Below, one piece after another: positions 36,297 to 44,657 of a stretch of DNA of 64,000 nt; positions within the stretch are counted from its first letter, which is position 1, and each line of letters starts with the position of its first letter. Source of the stretch: a virus. The notes below the pieces were generated by a model. It was not told the origin of the DNA. It saw nothing but the letters and a program-made list of their open reading frames with translations, and ran no database searches. Made by a program: the position numbers and the translations under genes. The DNA is taken from IMG/VR virus record IMGVR_UViG_3300031841_004520, positions 59,593 to 123,592 of that record, one strand, 5' to 3'.

Positions 36297-36569
36297 TTAT
36301 CTATAAATTATATTACTTGTTTTTTCTAACCCATCTTCTGGTTCACAATAGTTGCAATCTATTTTCTTAATTCCATCACCACTGATATACCACCCCTTGC
36401 CTTTACACACTGGACAGTCTTTGCGTTTGGGTTTTTTAATGTTCACGCTGTCACCCGCAGCAGCTTTTAAAACAGCTCCAGACAAAGTCACCACAGAAGT
36501 TGTACTATATTTAGGTGTTGCAGCAAACGCTACGGTCATCATTAATGCTACACAAAATAATTTATTCAT
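36297..36569 (-). CDS. Small secreted protein with DnaJ-type zinc ribbon
   Basis: 90 residues. The first 17 residues (MNKLFCVALMMTVAFAA) look like a Sec signal peptide. The mature part carries CPVCKGKGW and CNYC, one CxxCxGxG unit as in the DnaJ zinc domain, paired with a second CxxC. A secreted metal-binding module in a phage is uncommon; it may act in the periplasm during entry or lysis. It is 2 bp from the GT gene downstream and overlaps the gene upstream. Confidence 0.6.
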   Translation of the reverse strand: MNKLFCVALMMTVAFAATPKYSTTSVVTLSGAVLKAAAGDSVNIKKPKRKDCPVCKGKGWYISGDGIKKIDCNYCEPEDGLEKTSNIIYR

Positions 36570-36748
36570 TTCTTAAGCCACCTATCTAACAAATCTCTTA
36601 ATGGTCTTTTTGGTTTTGTGATATGTTTGTCTGTACTGAATAATTTCATAATACCTAATATAAAATCCGTTAGAATTCTAATTAATTGATTCATAAGAAG
36701 CTGATCTATCCAGCCACCTTTATGCTCGTCTTTCTGTTCGTCTGTCAT
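36566..36748 (-). CDS. Small amphipathic protein
   Basis: 60 residues with charged ends and a central hydrophobic helix (LLMNQLIRILTDFILGIMKLF, split by polar residues). A membrane-surface role is possible. It is coupled by 4 bp to the papain-like protease gene upstream and to the zinc-ribbon gene downstream. Function unknown. Confidence 0.5.
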   Translation of the reverse strand: MTDEQKDEHKGGWIDQLLMNQLIRILTDFILGIMKLFSTDKHITKPKRPLRDLLDRWLKK

Positions 36749-37671
36749 AGATAACTCTCAAATCCGTAGTCAGGAAGTTTTTGTGGTGGAAATCCATTAA
36801 AATCACTAAAGGCGTAAGCTCCGTTTTGCCTTAACATACCAGCCGCTACATCTGCGTGTATTAAAAAAGAACCATCAGGAATAGGACCCCAATCTGGATG
36901 TCCTCCAGAGTTCCATTTACCCCAGCTATTTTGAACAAGAAAGGCTGGCTCATCACCAGTATCATCGCAAGCCGTCCAAGCCATTGCGTGAGCCCATGAC
37001 CCACTTTTACGAGCAAATCCCTTAGAGCTACGCTTGTTAGAAAATCCATAGCCGCTACAAACACTTAATCCATACCCATTAGCTAATGCGTCCCTAGCTT
37101 CTTCTATTGTTCGAATTAACGAGACTGTTCTAATCTGATGATCATCTGCTTTTGCTAAAACCTTATCCGGCACTCCACGACCACCCCAGTTTGTGCCTAT
37201 CTTACTATTGTACTTGCTGAAGTCGGCCACCCCAGGATAATTTTTACGCACAAGAACGCCGCCTGTTTGACTCACAAATGTAGCAGCACGACTACAACTC
37301 ATACCCTGTCCAGTATGACCTCTAGCGCCGTATATTGCTTCTGTAGCACCTCTAGCAAGCCAGCTTTCTTTGTCTCCCTTCACATCTATTTCTACAGCTC
37401 TAGTTACATCACATCCATTTCGTGTAGCATGTGAAACGCAATCGCCCGTAGTCTGTCGTTCTGTGTAGGCATTTTTGTCAAATTTCAACACAGACTTATA
37501 TGGTGTTGACAGTTTACCCTTACCGCTATTTTTTATTCTCTTAGCGCCGTCTGTAAAGTAGGCGTATTTAGATGTAGCAATTAAGTCGTCATAGACATGC
37601 TGTTCCCAAAGGCATCCGCTAAAGCCTTTTTTGTATTCATTGTATAATTGTTCTGGTGTCATTCTTGCCAT
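36745..37671 (-). CDS. Papain-like (C1) cysteine protease
   Basis: 308 residues. Oxyanion Gln and nucleophile in QTTGDCVSHATRNG (Gln 73, Cys 78), His in GSWAHAMAWTACDDTG (His 228) and Asn in LVQNSWGKWN (Asn 248) give a complete papain set. No signal peptide or long pro-region is seen. It could mature virion proteins, act in lysis, or be a virion-carried enzyme. Its neighbours are small membrane proteins, which favours an envelope-linked role. Confidence 0.82.
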   Translation of the reverse strand: MARMTPEQLYNEYKKGFSGCLWEQHVYDDLIATSKYAYFTDGAKRIKNSGKGKLSTPYKSVLKFDKNAYTERQTTGDCVSHATRNGCDVTRAVEIDVKGDKESWLARGATEAIYGARGHTGQGMSCSRAATFVSQTGGVLVRKNYPGVADFSKYNSKIGTNWGGRGVPDKVLAKADDHQIRTVSLIRTIEEARDALANGYGLSVCSGYGFSNKRSSKGFARKSGSWAHAMAWTACDDTGDEPAFLVQNSWGKWNSGGHPDWGPIPDGSFLIHADVAAGMLRQNGAYAFSDFNGFPPQKLPDYGFESYL

Positions 37672-38171
37672 TATTTACTACCTTGATAGAATGCCCAGCT
37701 TAAAGCCCTGAAAGCTTCAGCAGACTTGGATCTTAAATCATCACTTAACGACACATCATCATCCCCAATAGCAGTAACTACCAAAGACCTAGAGGCTTCT
37801 GCAAGGTTAGGGTACTTATCTTTGATATCTAATCTCAGCATATTGCCAGCAATAGAATTAACTTGCCTAATAGCATTAGTGTCTTTAACTACTTGATCTT
37901 CTCCATCTAGCTCTATTAGTGTTGCTATGTCTGCATATAAAGAAGATAATTTTAAGGCATCTGATTTTCTAGTAGAATCTTCAGATGATTGCAGTATTTC
38001 TTTGATTTCTCTTGCTTTTTCTAGTAGATCAGTGTCTGAAGGAGCATCTACAACATATGATTCAACAACAGACACATTATCTGAAGGCGTAAAAATATTA
38101 CCCAAATCTGGCTTAACTAAACCAAACAATACTAGAATTGCACCTATCGCTAATAATACTTTATTCTGCAT
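37671..38171 (-). CDS. Membrane-anchored protein of unknown function
   Basis: 166 residues from the ATG at 38171 (GGAG 9 nt upstream; a GTG at 38186 is less likely). One N-terminal membrane segment (KVLLAIGAILVLFGLV) is followed by a helical, acidic domain. It overlaps the protease gene by one base. May present the protease or form part of an envelope complex; no family was recognised. Confidence 0.6.
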   Translation of the reverse strand: MQNKVLLAIGAILVLFGLVKPDLGNIFTPSDNVSVVESYVVDAPSDTDLLEKAREIKEILQSSEDSTRKSDALKLSSLYADIATLIELDGEDQVVKDTNAIRQVNSIAGNMLRLDIKDKYPNLAEASRSLVVTAIGDDDVSLSDDLRSKSAEAFRALSWAFYQGSK

Positions 38172-38529
38172 CGTCTTGATCTCCACACACTGTTGGGCTT
38201 AAATAAGGAAACATAGTATCGGCTACTTCAACAGCTCTTTTGCACCCACTTTTTTCTGCTAAATCTCTGGTCTGCTTCCAAGAAACAACCAGATCGAAAA
38301 ACAGATTTTCAGTCTTAGCATTTTTTACAACAGATGGCACTTTGACAACTACTGTTGATGAGCCTGTTTTACTTTTAATCTTATCTACCAAATCCATAAT
38401 AAATTTTTGTACAGGGCTTAGCTGATCCTTAAATAGCACCCATATAATTATACCAGCACCAGCATATAAAGCCAAATCCATTGTGCTTAATTTAGAACTA
38501 AATTCATTAAAACTGTCTGTAAAATTCAT
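38161..38529 (-). CDS. Small membrane protein
   Basis: 122 residues with one membrane segment at about 17-34 (LALYAGAGIIIWVLF) and a mixed soluble tail containing two cysteines near the C-terminus. No motif recognised. It overlaps the next gene downstream by 11 bp and is 1 bp from the gene upstream, within a run of similar membrane proteins. Confidence 0.55.
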   Translation of the reverse strand: MNFTDSFNEFSSKLSTMDLALYAGAGIIIWVLFKDQLSPVQKFIMDLVDKIKSKTGSSTVVVKVPSVVKNAKTENLFFDLVVSWKQTRDLAEKSGCKRAVEVADTMFPYLSPTVCGDQDDAE

Positions 38530-38530
38530 A

Positions 38531-38923
38531 TCACCCCTCTACTTTTTTCTTTATAAATATTCCGGTTTCCCTAAACGTGGTAACTAACGCATCAATGGTT
38601 GATCCAACCAATATCATTAAAAATGCTTTTACAGATTGATGGAATAAAGGTTCTAAAAAATTAGGAATCATAGGTATGTCTACTGATTTAAAAACCTTAT
38701 CATAAAAATTAGATATAGCATCTAACGCTACTTTCTTCTTTTCTGGACCACTTAGATCTGTGCCAATTTTTTCAATTATCTGGATAATACTAGCTGTGGC
38801 TAGTTGTAAAATTTTCCAAGCCTCACCAACAGCAATCCTTTTGGCGTCATTTAAGGCTTCTTTTATATTCTTTGTTAGCTCATCTACTTCACCATAAATT
38901 AATTCTTTTTTTTCTTCGCTCAT
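38531..38923 (-). CDS. Helical protein with C-terminal membrane segment
   Basis: 130 residues, mostly helical; a hydrophobic stretch (AFLMILVGSTIDALVTTF) lies near residues 95-115 and the tail is basic (FIKKKVEG). The shape would allow a holin-like protein, but the single segment and long soluble part make this unsure. It lies 10 bp from the HhH membrane protein upstream. Confidence 0.5.
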   Translation of the reverse strand: MSEEKKELIYGEVDELTKNIKEALNDAKRIAVGEAWKILQLATASIIQIIEKIGTDLSGPEKKKVALDAISNFYDKVFKSVDIPMIPNFLEPLFHQSVKAFLMILVGSTIDALVTTFRETGIFIKKKVEG

Positions 38924-38933
38924 TATTATTACC

Positions 38934-39395
38934 TTAATGTAGTGTTATATAGGGCTGTATATCTTTATATGTGGAACCACCAATACCATTTATATCTATC
39001 AACTGTTCAACGTAATCAAATCCGTCATTTTGTTCTCTGTATTGCAGAATTTTTTCAGCAATAGACGGGCCTATGTGTGGAAGTTGTATTAATTCGCCTA
39101 AGTTTGCTGTATTTATATTAATTTGATTATATTCTTTGTCAACCCCTACATACTCTTCTAGTTCTCTACGGTGTTGTTCTGAAGCCTTTTGTTTATTCCT
39201 ACCCTGTATATATCTGTAGAATATAGCAGTCTGTCCACCAATCAGTATGACGGACTCTACAGCATGAGTGACAACTGTAATCAGTGTATCTTTTGTATCA
39301 CTTTCTGTAATGATACCAGCTAAGAACAGACCACTAAATATGAAGCTTACTAAAGTAAACCAAAATTCACTGGTCTGATATCCTTTAGTTTTCAT
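38934..39395 (-). CDS. Membrane-anchored ComEA-like helix-hairpin-helix protein
   Basis: 153 residues. Two membrane segments (about 11-28 and 38-60) are followed by a basic linker and a ComEA-type domain, ININTANLGELIQLPHIGPSIAEKIL (split by a loop) and DINGIGGSTYKDI. ComEA domains bind duplex DNA without sequence preference. In a phage, a membrane-bound DNA-binding protein may help DNA entry or hold the genome at the membrane. It lies among other small membrane proteins. Confidence 0.75.
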   Translation of the reverse strand: MKTKGYQTSEFWFTLVSFIFSGLFLAGIITESDTKDTLITVVTHAVESVILIGGQTAIFYRYIQGRNKQKASEQHRRELEEYVGVDKEYNQININTANLGELIQLPHIGPSIAEKILQYREQNDGFDYVEQLIDINGIGGSTYKDIQPYITLH

Positions 39396-39404
39396 TTATT
39401 TACC

Positions 39405-39614
39405 TTATGAGGCTGTGTCCCCAGAATAGTAACGAGTATCATCAAATCTATTGGTATATTTTGTTTCTACATCAGTAGCAACAGGCTGAGTGAGAGGATA
39501 GTCGTTACGAGTTCTTTTTGCTTTTACATTAGCAAAAGTATCTGATCTACTAGGTTGAGTAACGATAGAACCTTGACGAGCTGTATTGTCTCGTAATACG
39601 TCGGAAGTTGCCAT
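39405..39614 (-). CDS. Small polar protein, possibly virion
   Basis: 69 residues, rich in Thr, Asp and Arg, without hydrophobic core, similar in texture to the small probable virion proteins at 40689-43960. A good 49-bp gap precedes it. No motif recognised. Confidence 0.5.
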   Translation of the reverse strand: MATSDVLRDNTARQGSIVTQPSRSDTFANVKAKRTRNDYPLTQPVATDVETKYTNRFDDTRYYSGDTAS

Positions 39615-39663
39615 GATAATGCCTCACTGGTTAATAATTTAAAAGCTAGTATAATATACACCA

Positions 39664-40275
39664 TTATGCCTGCATGAAATCCCATCTAGCCATATCTATT
39701 GCATAATATTCTTGAATTTGATCAATTTGAGATTTAGTTAATACTGGTTTTTCTGCTGTTTTTGATGGGTTGATTCTTTTTAACGGAAAGTCTAAGTCCA
39801 ATAATTCTGCTGCTTTTTCTAGCTGATCATGCATTCTAAAATAATGTAGATCTTTAGCATGAAATCTCTCCTGAATTAAAAAGTGTATATTTTTATATAT
39901 CGGTGTGCAAAAACGGTGATACATTATTCTTTTGTTGGTGTGTTTTGCTATTTTAAGTACCTTGTCTGTTTCGTTGATTAGGTCTTCTATAATTTCTTCC
40001 ACTGTAACTATTTGTAGTAATTCTAAAAAAGCTACGGATGATTTAAATTTTTCTACGGGATCACGAAATATTTGTATCACCGGCCTGTCAGGATGGAACC
40101 TTTTGGGTACTTTGTTATGGTACGCTAGTTGATCTGTAGCTAGTCTTTGGGGATTAATCTTCTTTAGAAATTCTGGGTAATATCTTTTGAGTATCGCATA
40201 AGCAAAGCTATTGCTGGCACACTTAGGATTAAAAGCAAGCAGCCAGTTTTCGTTACATATAAAGTATTTACTCAT
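39664..40275 (-). CDS. Sulfotransferase family protein
   Basis: 203 residues. AFNPKCASNSFAYAIL is the 5'-phosphosulfate loop and IQIFRDPVEKFKSSVAFL the 3'-phosphate loop (RDP..k..S) of carbohydrate sulfotransferases (Sulfotransfer_2-like). Both PAPS-binding sites are present, so it is probably active and would sulfate a sugar on the phage or host surface. It is placed outside the main glycan block, beside virion-type genes. Confidence 0.78.
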   Translation of the reverse strand: MSKYFICNENWLLAFNPKCASNSFAYAILKRYYPEFLKKINPQRLATDQLAYHNKVPKRFHPDRPVIQIFRDPVEKFKSSVAFLELLQIVTVEEIIEDLINETDKVLKIAKHTNKRIMYHRFCTPIYKNIHFLIQERFHAKDLHYFRMHDQLEKAAELLDLDFPLKRINPSKTAEKPVLTKSQIDQIQEYYAIDMARWDFMQA

Positions 40276-40289
40276 TTATGTTTTGAGAT

Positions 40290-40607
40290 TTAATTCTCTA
40301 GTGCTTCAATAGCTTTAGCCAGTGTAGCTATCTGTATTTTAAGATCATTCATGACCTCTGTATTCTTTTCCAATGCCCTAAACAAGATATTACTATCTTC
40401 TTTATGCGTATTTAATCTTTCCATAATAAACTGCCTATCTTTAGAATACTGACTTGCTTCTGACTGTGCTGCCAACATTGCTTCTACATCCTTGCGATTC
40501 ACTAAACCTTTAATAAAAGTTGTCCAGAATCCTACCAATGCTATAATAATACTAAGCATAGACATTGTTAGGTTTTCAAAGAAATGACCCACAGTTGGTT
40601 CTGCCAT
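40290..40607 (-). CDS. Small membrane protein with coiled-coil tail, possibly holin
   Basis: 105 residues from the ATG at 40607 (GGAG 7 nt upstream; an upstream ATG at 40643 lies in the terminator region). One membrane segment at about 14-34 (MLSIIIALVGFWTTFI) and a long coiled coil to the C-terminus. This shape is seen in some phage lysis or entry proteins. It lies just below a transcription terminator. Confidence 0.6.
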   Translation of the reverse strand: MAEPTVGHFFENLTMSMLSIIIALVGFWTTFIKGLVNRKDVEAMLAAQSEASQYSKDRQFIMERLNTHKEDSNILFRALEKNTEVMNDLKIQIATLAKAIEALEN

Positions 40608-40627
40608 TTTTATCTCCAAGTAAATAT

Positions 40628-40667
40628 AAAAAAAATAGACCAATAGTTTTTACACCACAGGTCTACT
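40628..40667 (-). terminator. Rho-independent terminator
   Basis: On the minus strand, a 6-bp stem TAGACC/GGTCTA (40665-40660 and 40641-40636) with an 18-nt loop is followed at once by eight T residues (40635-40628). It lies directly after the gene at 40689-41213 and before the next start codon, so it probably ends the structural transcript in part. Confidence 0.65.
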
Positions 40668-40688
40668 TTTAAAGTCAAAATATTAAGA

Positions 40689-41213
40689 TTAAGTAGTCTT
40701 AGCTTCGTAATCTACGCTTGATGGATTCTTAGCACCAGTTCTGAATGTAAGCTCACCAGCACCACCAACACCACCATTAACAGCTTGGTCAATAGGTGTA
40801 TCTCCAACAGTTGTAGCATTGTATGCTGTAGTTACTCCACTAGGAACTGTGCTAAAGTTACTTGTTTGACCGGATATGCCAAACATATTAAAATCACCAG
40901 CACGAATACGGGTTGTGGTGTCAGCTACCTTTTGACTAACTAGTTTATGAACAGATACTGTAGAAGGTCTAACTGGTGTTTCGTAAAGCTCACCAATACT
41001 TGCTACGGTATTAAGTATAGCTCCACCTAAACCAATTTGTCTTACATCAGCAGATGCTACAGATACTGTCGATCCGTGTACAGTTACTGTGTCATCAGAT
41101 GATTTTAAGGTTTTAGTTATAGGACTATCACTAGATGTAGTTCCGGTATTAATAGCAGAACCACCATCATTCACCGTTGTGGTGATTGAGCTATGTGCTT
41201 TTCTTGTACTCAT
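40689..41213 (-). CDS. Probable virion protein, Ser/Thr-rich
   Basis: 174 residues, low in charge and rich in Ser, Thr, Val and Gly, with the beta-rich texture of small virion or decoration proteins. A good RBS (GGAG) precedes the ATG. A terminator follows it. Its neighbours upstream have the same character. No family recognised. Confidence 0.55.
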   Translation of the reverse strand: MSTRKAHSSITTTVNDGGSAINTGTTSSDSPITKTLKSSDDTVTVHGSTVSVASADVRQIGLGGAILNTVASIGELYETPVRPSTVSVHKLVSQKVADTTTRIRAGDFNMFGISGQTSNFSTVPSGVTTAYNATTVGDTPIDQAVNGGVGGAGELTFRTGAKNPSSVDYEAKTT

Positions 41214-41286
41214 TATTAATCTCCATGGTTAAATAGGCATATATGCAATAGTGCTATACCCCAAAATGGCTGATATTGGCTTAATT

Positions 41287-41817
41287 TTATGAAGAGTATC
41301 TATACTGGGCATTAGAACCAAAATACCCATCATAAGGATTGGGTGTTGTAAACCAAGCTGCTTCTTGTCCAGAAGGAAGCGTGGCCGCATGAAGTATACA
41401 TTCTGTTTGGTTCTTAATGAATGGTAAAGCCACATATACCGAGTCAGGATCTAGTGCTGCAGCACCATTGGGTGAGGTGCAACTATCATCTGGGCAGGCG
41501 GCTTCGTACTCATCATATGTGTCCCATATTGCTGGGCCATACCAAACGGCAGTATATTCAGATTCAGGATCGCTAGGATCTCTACCACTGACAATCCATC
41601 CTGGACCTTGATAATCTAAATAATCATCACCAGTAAGCGAGCCACCAATCTCTCCTACAGCTCTCCACTTTTTTTTTCTACACTCTCCACAAACACCGCA
41701 ATGCTTAGGTTTGCATGTATCTGTACCACTAATATTAATCCCCAAATTAAACAACGGAGTGTCATAAGAAGGGGGTGACACAGGATCTGGTTTTCTAGAA
41801 AAATTTAAATTAGCCAT
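41287..41817 (-). CDS. Cysteine-containing probable virion protein
   Basis: 176 residues from the ATG at 41817 (AAAGG upstream). CKPKHCGVCGECRKKKW is a cysteine-rich, perhaps metal-binding loop near residue 35, and more cysteines follow (CPDDSC). The remainder is acidic and Tyr/Trp/Gly-rich, suggesting a stable beta protein. It starts inside the last 10 codons region of the large protein upstream by position, but in another frame with its own RBS. Confidence 0.55.
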   Translation of the reverse strand: MANLNFSRKPDPVSPPSYDTPLFNLGINISGTDTCKPKHCGVCGECRKKKWRAVGEIGGSLTGDDYLDYQGPGWIVSGRDPSDPESEYTAVWYGPAIWDTYDEYEAACPDDSCTSPNGAAALDPDSVYVALPFIKNQTECILHAATLPSGQEAAWFTTPNPYDGYFGSNAQYRYSS

Positions 41818-41843
41818 ATTTGTTAAAACCTTTTGTAAATTTA

Positions 41844-43487
41844 TTAGGAGGATTCGCCTAGACAGAAAGTAATTGTTTTTGTACACCCATTCAAATCATT
41901 TAACAAAGCGTCTTGTTGGTCAGGTGTTAAATCTACGATACCTTTAGCTTTTTTAGCCTTCTCTTTAGCGGCATCATCTAGCACAATTTTTACGGTAGCA
42001 TTTAGAGTAACAGGATAAGAATATGTTTTGCCTTCACTCGTATCTCCTCTAGCAGCGCAGCATGCCTTATCTGCTGGATAAGTGGTGTTTACATGGCTAC
42101 CTGGACCTGTATCGAAGCTAGTCATACCTGCTGCATTTGTTGTAGTAAACATCTGCGGACCAAACACGCCAGACGCTAATGGATATCTTTGAGGTATTAC
42201 TTGTGTACCGCAAGGTACTCTATGTGTAGTATTTACAGTTTCTCGTATAGAACTTCTTATTACCTGTCCTAGTCCTTGCTCAATAGCGTTTTTATTTTGA
42301 GTTGCATTTTCTGCTATCTCCTCATCAAGTGCTGCTTTCTCAGCTACAATTGCAGCTCTGTCTTTTGTCAAGTCTTCTTTATATCTCATAGCATAGCGCA
42401 GGTTATCTCTTTGTACCGCAACTTGTTTTTCGTATTCTGCTATTGCCTCTGTGAAAGCCTGATCTGCTATATTTCTAAATGCGGTACTTGCCTTTCTCAC
42501 CTTGGGACGTTTCATTGTTGGCAGGTTTTGTTCGACTTTGAAAAGATCTCTACAAAAAGCTTCTACGTTTGGAAATTGTTTTTTTATGTGGTCTGACATC
42601 TTTTTTTCGCCAAGACTAATGGTGTTGTATTCTTCTACGCTAAAACAGTGAAAAGTTTGTGTTGGTATGTCTGTTACACCACTACACTCTGGGAATGGTG
42701 GAGGATTAAAAACAGTAGGTCCTCCGCTAGAAAAAGGACCAGGTAAAGTAATGTTTAGTATATTAGCTAACGTTGAAGCACTTGTTGCCTGCTCATAAAA
42801 TAACGTTGCAAACCTATCACTTGCGCTCTGACTAACAGATGAGCCCCAGCCAGTAACAGTAATTTCTCTATTATTACCAGAACCTGCTTCAGTATACGAC
42901 AAATTGCCACTGTATTTTATATTGTACTGAAGTATAGCAACTAGAGTGGATGCTCTGAACCCATCATATATTTGATCTAGTTGGTATTGATAACTTCCTG
43001 AAGGATCGTTCCAAGTGTTATATTGTTTTCTGGCATCTGTCACCATCTTTAGTTTACTCTCAAAACAGCTTCCAATCTGATTTATACGAGTTTGCATTGC
43101 GACTAGAAGATTATCAACATAATCTAGTTGCGTGTCTAGATCACAACAACGTTTTTTATATTTTATGTTGGTATCACAGTTTGATTCAGGTATCGTAACA
43201 CAGCTTAAAAAGTTTACTCCAGCATTACTACAATTGCTAGTATCTTCGCAGCCTTCTTGTCTAAAATTTAAATGCAACGTATCGATCTGTTTGTCGGTTT
43301 CTTTTACAAGTGCTGCTGCCGCATTCTTAGCATCTAGCAACTTTGTGCATTCAGGCGTTGAAAAATAATGGTCTGGGCAACCTGCACTTTCATATGCTTG
43401 TCTAGCACTATTTAATGCGCCTATTTGTATTGTTCGTGTTTCAACTTTTGATAAAATACTATTAACTATAGTGTTGCAATCTGGCAT
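41844..43487 (-). CDS. Large cysteine-rich probable structural protein
   Basis: 547 residues. The N-terminal 150 residues hold many cysteines in CxxxxC pairs within helices, and a central beta/Pro-rich part (PGPFSSGGPTVFNPPPFPE) follows. A coiled coil at about residues 340-420 (RYAMRYKEDLTKDRAAI) and a beta-rich C-terminal end complete it. It looks like a fibre, whisker or neck protein. Disulfides or metal could hold it together outside the cell. No known family was recognised. Confidence 0.6.
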   Translation of the reverse strand: MPDCNTIVNSILSKVETRTIQIGALNSARQAYESAGCPDHYFSTPECTKLLDAKNAAAALVKETDKQIDTLHLNFRQEGCEDTSNCSNAGVNFLSCVTIPESNCDTNIKYKKRCCDLDTQLDYVDNLLVAMQTRINQIGSCFESKLKMVTDARKQYNTWNDPSGSYQYQLDQIYDGFRASTLVAILQYNIKYSGNLSYTEAGSGNNREITVTGWGSSVSQSASDRFATLFYEQATSASTLANILNITLPGPFSSGGPTVFNPPPFPECSGVTDIPTQTFHCFSVEEYNTISLGEKKMSDHIKKQFPNVEAFCRDLFKVEQNLPTMKRPKVRKASTAFRNIADQAFTEAIAEYEKQVAVQRDNLRYAMRYKEDLTKDRAAIVAEKAALDEEIAENATQNKNAIEQGLGQVIRSSIRETVNTTHRVPCGTQVIPQRYPLASGVFGPQMFTTTNAAGMTSFDTGPGSHVNTTYPADKACCAARGDTSEGKTYSYPVTLNATVKIVLDDAAKEKAKKAKGIVDLTPDQQDALLNDLNGCTKTITFCLGESS

Positions 43488-43510
43488 TGTTATTAACCTT
43501 TATTTTGACA

Positions 43511-43960
43511 TTAAAAATATGTAATAAACCCAGCAAAATTTCGACTTCTGATATATTGTATTTTTGACTCTTCACCAAAAAAAGTATATCCAGGATAATT
43601 ATTATCCTGTACAGGGAATGACATGGTTTTTGTTTGATTTTGTCCTTTTACCACGGCATCTCTAACTATACTGCCACCATAACTGATAGTTGTACCAGCA
43701 GATTTGTCAGCAGCTCTTGAATTTCTGCCTTCAGTAACACTAAGGTTTCCTCCAGTAAAATCAAATCCGCTAGGTGATGCAGTAAAGTTGGACACCACTA
43801 CTTCTGGATTACCGCCATCACTAAAAATACCACTACCTGTATTGATGACAGGTTCGCTTACTACAGCTTTATTTACATCAGTATTTGCAGAATGTGCTGT
43901 AGTTAACGCAGTAAACTGCTGCAACGTATAATTGTTAAATCCTAAAGAAAATGTTGCCAT
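43511..43960 (-). CDS. Probable small virion protein
   Basis: 149 residues, rich in Gly, Ser, Thr and Asn, with no long helix and a beta-rich C-terminus (YPGYTFFGEESKIQYIR). It is similar in texture to the protein at 40689-41213. An inverted repeat lies just upstream. Structural role inferred from composition and position. Confidence 0.5.
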   Translation of the reverse strand: MATFSLGFNNYTLQQFTALTTAHSANTDVNKAVVSEPVINTGSGIFSDGGNPEVVVSNFTASPSGFDFTGGNLSVTEGRNSRAADKSAGTTISYGGSIVRDAVVKGQNQTKTMSFPVQDNNYPGYTFFGEESKIQYIRSRNFAGFITYF

Positions 43961-43977
43961 CTTAAAACCCTTAAGTA

Positions 43978-44013
43978 TAATTGTGTAAGCTTACGTCTTT
44001 CTATACACAATTA
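43978..44013 (-). repeat. Exact 10-bp inverted repeat between deoC-like and virion genes
   Basis: TAATTGTGTA and TACACAATTA lie 16 bp apart; the arm on the upstream side overlaps the last codons of the deoC-like gene. The loop also contains the palindrome GTAAGCTTAC. It could form an RNA hairpin that marks the start of the virion-type genes. No T-run follows, so it is not a standard terminator. Confidence 0.55.
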
Positions 44014-44657
44014 CTACTCAAAGCTTCTAAAGTGAGAATATTGTTCGTTTTATAGCCATATATATCTGTTTTTTGAATAAGATTGAGCTGCTTCTCATTC
44101 CAAGCATTACCATTTACAATAACATTAATATAAGGCACTTTCTTTGCGATCATCATAGATGCTATCAAATTATCTACTATATTATCTAACATATAATTAT
44201 TGGAAGGATAAATAGTATCAATCTGATGTGCTGCAACCATTGTGGTAATTTTGTAGAGCATATATTCTGTATATGTTCTATAATCTATAACATATCTAAG
44301 TTCAGCATTATGTCTATCACAAAGAGCTTTTTGTTCGTTAATGTCCTTCCTAAATTTATCGTACTTTTTATTACACAAGGCGTGATTAGGTGCTACAAGT
44401 TCTATCATTTTAGCCCCGGCCTTTAAAGCGTTTTCTGTCTCTACTCTTCTTGATTCTATAGAAGACAGACCAAAAGGATAGTCTATAACAGTAGAAAGAA
44501 TAGTCTCAGAGTCTTTTAGAAGATTCTTAATAGCCCTAAGGTAAGACGGCAATACAGACACCACATCAACAGACAGCTTAACTGCCTTGGCAACATTTTG
44601 TTTTACTTCTATATCGTTGGACGCTACATCGTAGTATCCATACTCTAAAATATTCAT
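44001..44657 (-). CDS. DeoC-fold protein lacking aldolase catalytic residues
   Basis: 218 residues. VVSVLPSYLRAIKNLL, then STVIDYPFG, ENALKAGAKMIELV, and later IDTIYPSN follow the strand order of deoxyribose-phosphate aldolase. The three residues that DeoC uses are absent: the Asp of 'EIDMV' is Glu here, the Lys of 'DFVKTSTG' is Tyr, and the Lys of 'VKASGG' is replaced in VIVNGN. It is therefore unlikely to be an aldolase and may bind a sugar phosphate or act structurally. Coupled by 4 bp to clpP. Confidence 0.6.
   Translation of the reverse strand: MNILEYGYYDVASNDIEVKQNVAKAVKLSVDVVSVLPSYLRAIKNLLKDSETILSTVIDYPFGLSSIESRRVETENALKAGAKMIELVAPNHALCNKKYDKFRKDINEQKALCDRHNAELRYVIDYRTYTEYMLYKITTMVAAHQIDTIYPSNNYMLDNIVDNLIASMMIAKKVPYINVIVNGNAWNEKQLNLIQKTDIYGYKTNNILTLEALSSNCV

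Noticed and set aside
41229-41435. 68-codon minus frame across the end of the gene at 41287
   Set aside because: It lies mostly inside the coding region of the better supported gene in another frame and has no ribosome-binding site.
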